A stretch of DNA of 64,000 bases from NCBI RefSeq assembly GCF_021245725.1, contig NZ_JAJGSX010000009.1:1-64000 (forward strand). The letters are read 5' to 3'. Positions 61,867 to 64,000 of the stretch are shown here, in pieces. The translations under genes were made by a program, and so were the position numbers. Every line of letters starts with the position of its first letter. Within the stretch, counting starts at the first letter, position 1. The notes under the pieces are model-generated. The model was not told where the DNA came from and did not search any database. It saw nothing but the letters and a program-made list of their open reading frames with translations. Source of the stretch: Pseudonocardia sp. TRM90224. GTDB lineage: Bacteria > Actinomycetota > Actinomycetes > Mycobacteriales > Pseudonocardiaceae.

Positions 61867-64000
61867 TCAGCGCCCGGGCCGGCGGGTGGGGGTCGCCGTG
61901 AGCGGGTCCTCCGGCCACGAGTGCTTCGGGTAGCGCCCGCGCAGCTCGGCGCGCACCTGCGGGTAGCCGCCGGTCCAGAACGACGCGAGGTCGCCCGTCA
62001 CCGCGGCCGGCCGGCCCGCGGGGGAGAGCAGGTGCAGCACCACCGGCACCCGCCCGCCGGCGACGGTCGGCGTTGCGGTCCACCCGAGCACCTCCTGCAG
62101 GCGGACGGCGAGCACGGGCTGGTCGCCGCCGTAGTCCAGCGCGATCCGCGAGCCGGAGGGGACCTGGACGCGCTCGGGCGCCAGCTCGTCGAGCGAGCCG
62201 GCGAGCTGCCACGGCAGCACCGCGCGCAGGACGTCCCCGGCCTCGACGCGGGCCAGGTCGGCGCGCCGCCGGGCCGCGGCGAGCTGCGGGGTCCACCAGC
62301 GGTCGGGGTCGGCGAGCAGGGCGTCGTCGGAGACGTCCGGCCACGGCTCGCCGAGCACGCGGTGCAGCAGCGCCATCCGGGTGCGGACCGAGCGCGCGCG
62401 ATCGGTCCAGCGGAGCAGCCCGAGGCCCTCGGTGCGCAGCCCGGTGAGCAGCGCCGCCCGCACGGCGGCCGGGTCGGGGCGGGCGAGCGGGCGCTCGTCG
62501 AGCACGATCGCGCCGAGCCGCCTGACGTGCCGCGCGACGACGTCGCCGCGTTCCCAGCCCACCTCGTCGGCCTCCGCGAGCATCGCGGGTGCCGCTTCGA
62601 TCGCCAGGTCGGCGTCGGCGGCCGCGGCGAGTCGCACCGTCCCGTTCTGCGCGCCGGGCCGGCGGTCGGCGACGGCCACCGCCAGCCACTCCTGCGCCCC
62701 GAGCGGCCCACCGGCGACCAGCTCGACGCCGGTGCCGCCGGCCATCAGGAACACCGGCGCGTCCCCGGCGCGGCGGCGGGCCAGCCGTTCCGGATGGGCG
62801 AGCGCGACGACCAGCGCGCTCGCCGACCCGTCGCGTTGCCTGCGGTCGGGCGCCGCGACGAGCCGCGTCAACCGGCTCACCTCCGCCTTCCAGCGGCCCG
62901 CGCCCGGCGCCGACCCCGCGCGCAGCGCGCGCAAGGCGGCGTCGACCTCGACGTCGGAGGTGAGCGTGTCGTCGTCGAGCAGCGCGACGACCTCGGCGGC
63001 GGTCCGCGCGCCGACCCGCTCCGAGCCGTCCAGCAGCGCCCTCGCCAGCCTCGGGTGCAGGCCGAGGCCGGCCATCCGACGCCCGCGCGGCGTGATCGTC
63101 CCCCCGTCCGTGCGGTCGAGCGCGCCGAGCGCGGCCAGCACCTGCTGCCCCGCCCGCAGCGGCCCGTCCGGTGGCGGATCCCACCAGGTCAAGCCGCTGC
63201 CGTCGGGGGTGCCCCAGTCGGCGAGGTCGAGCGCGAGCCGGGTCAGGTCGGCCGTGCGGATCTCCGGCTCGGGGTAGCGCGGCAGCAGCTCGCCCGCCGG
63301 CCAGCAACGGAAGGCGGCGCCCGGTGCCTCGCGGCCCGCGCGTCCCGCGCGCTGGTCGGCGACGGCGGCCGAGACCCGCACGGTCGCCAGCCCGGCCAGC
63401 CCGCGGCGGTGGTCGACCCGCGGCACCCTGGCCAGTCCGGCGTCGACGACCGCGCGCACACCCGGCACGGTCAGGCTCGACTCCGCGACCGCCGTCGCGA
63501 GCACCACCCGCGGCCGCCCGCCGGCCTGGAACACGCGGTCCTGCTGGGCCGCCGGCATGCGGCCGTGCAGGGTCAGGACGTCCGCGTCGATCCCGTCGAG
63601 CGCGGTTGCGGTGCGCCGGATCTCGGCGGCGCCGGGGAGGAACGCCAGCACGTCACCGGAGCTCAGGGCGGTGCGCACCGCTCGCGCGACGCACGCCTCG
63701 ATCCGCTCGCCCCGCGCCGGCGGGACGTGCCGGACGTCGACGGGGAACGTGCGCGCGGCCAGCTCGATCACGGGCGCACCGCCGAGCAGCTCGCCGAGCC
63801 GTCCGACGTCGACGGTCGCGGACGTCGCGAGCAGCCGCAGGTCGGGCCGGATGCCGTCGCGCGCGTCGAGCAGGAGCGCGAGCAGCAGGTCGGCGTCGAG
63901 GTGCCGCTCGTGGCACTCGTCGAGCATGACGGTGGCGGTGCCGGCGAGCTCGGGATCGGCCATCAGCCGCCGCACGAGCAGGCCAGACGTCACCACCTCG
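61867..64000 (-). CDS. hrpB: ATP-dependent helicase HrpB, N-terminus beyond window
   Basis: The visible 711 codons cover most of an HrpB-type DEAH-box helicase. They include Walker B DECHER, LLATSATVD (motif III SAT), FLPGAAEIRRT, VVLATAVAESSLTVPG (motif V) and DQRAGRAGRE (motif VI, QRxGRxGR). The HrpB C-terminal domain follows, with LDELAPERVQVPSG, LDYG and LSPAGRPAAVTGDLASFW. The Walker A motif and the start codon lie past position 64000. HrpB is probably an RNA helicase; its biological role in actinomycetes is not established. Confidence 0.92.
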   Translation of the reverse strand, partial: EVVTSGLLVRRLMADPELAGTATVMLDECHERHLDADLLLALLLDARDGIRPDLRLLATSATVDVGRLGELLGGAPVIELAARTFPVDVRHVPPARGERIEACVARAVRTALSSGDVLAFLPGAAEIRRTATALDGIDADVLTLHGRMPAAQQDRVFQAGGRPRVVLATAVAESSLTVPGVRAVVDAGLARVPRVDHRRGLAGLATVRVSAAVADQRAGRAGREAPGAAFRCWPAGELLPRYPEPEIRTADLTRLALDLADWGTPDGSGLTWWDPPPDGPLRAGQQVLAALGALDRTDGGTITPRGRRMAGLGLHPRLARALLDGSERVGARTAAEVVALLDDDTLTSDVEVDAALRALRAGSAPGAGRWKAEVSRLTRLVAAPDRRQRDGSASALVVALAHPERLARRRAGDAPVFLMAGGTGVELVAGGPLGAQEWLAVAVADRRPGAQNGTVRLAAAADADLAIEAAPAMLAEADEVGWERGDVVARHVRRLGAIVLDERPLARPDPAAVRAALLTGLRTEGLGLLRWTDRARSVRTRMALLHRVLGEPWPDVSDDALLADPDRWWTPQLAAARRRADLARVEAGDVLRAVLPWQLAGSLDELAPERVQVPSGSRIALDYGGDQPVLAVRLQEVLGWTATPTVAGGRVPVVLHLLSPAGRPAAVTGDLASFWTGGYPQVRAELRGRYPKHSWPEDPLTATPTRRPGR

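Overview
The window is very GC-rich, densely packed chromosomal DNA with frequent GTG starts and many 4-nt ATGA/GTGA gene overlaps. Its families (PucR, RsdA-type anti-sigma factor, Eis-type acetyltransferase, LppU-like lipoprotein domain, XRE-DUF5753 with DUF397, WS/DGAT) point to an actinomycete. Pseudonocardia or a close relative is the best guess, but this is inferred from gene content only. About 50 protein-coding genes are supported. I see no tRNA, rRNA, CRISPR array, insertion sequence or prophage.

Layout. 0.4-9.5 kb: a PucR regulator diverges from a ureide/purine operon (8-oxoguanine or guanine deaminase, stand-alone allophanate-hydrolase C-domain protein, allantoinase, allantoicase, hydroxypyruvate isomerase, tartronate semialdehyde reductase, glyoxylate carboligase). 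9.6-15 kb: two uncharacterised proteins and a membrane GGDEF-EAL protein. 15.1-22.4 kb: a ROK regulator diverges from a sugar ABC transporter with a Gfo/Idh/MocA dehydrogenase and a sugar isomerase/epimerase. 22.6-29.8 kb: RsdA-like anti-sigma factor with a long Ser/Asp tail, LacI/beta-glucosidase pair, RluA-type pseudouridine synthase, XRE-DUF5753/DUF397 pair. 29.8-44.6 kb: three gene groups that together could take tryptophan through anthranilate to anthraniloyl-CoA, dearomatise it and open the ring: kynA-kynU-marR, a CoA ligase with a fused monooxygenase/reductase, and RidA-SDR divergent from a BadI-like ring hydrolase. Housekeeping or hypothetical genes lie between them. 44.7-49.2 kb: LppU-like protein, Eis-like acetyltransferase, AEC transporter with an unusual DRE-TIM enzyme. 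49.4-55.7 kb: plsB and a three-domain HAD-PlsC-WS/DGAT fusion (a glycerolipid/triacylglycerol route), then a CaiB-type CoA transferase. 55.8-64 kb: MocR regulator divergent from a DsbA-like protein and a DMT transporter, metallophosphoesterase, zinc-ribbon SDR, AT-hook-like protein and hrpB, which runs off the end.

The most distinctive non-coding signal is a set of 14 dispersed hairpin elements in three families. Family A is about 72-nt palindromes built on CCCCACCGTTTTG, family B is 55-nt near-perfect hairpins built on GGGCAGGAAAGCCAC, and family C has a single copy. Every copy lies just 3' of a stop codon and none lies in a divergent promoter gap. Family A copies look like mosaics of interchangeable inner arms.

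The strongest biological hypothesis is the anthraniloyl-CoA ring-opening route in which RidA would hydrolyse the cyclic enamine before a BadI/MenB-type hydrolase cuts the ring.
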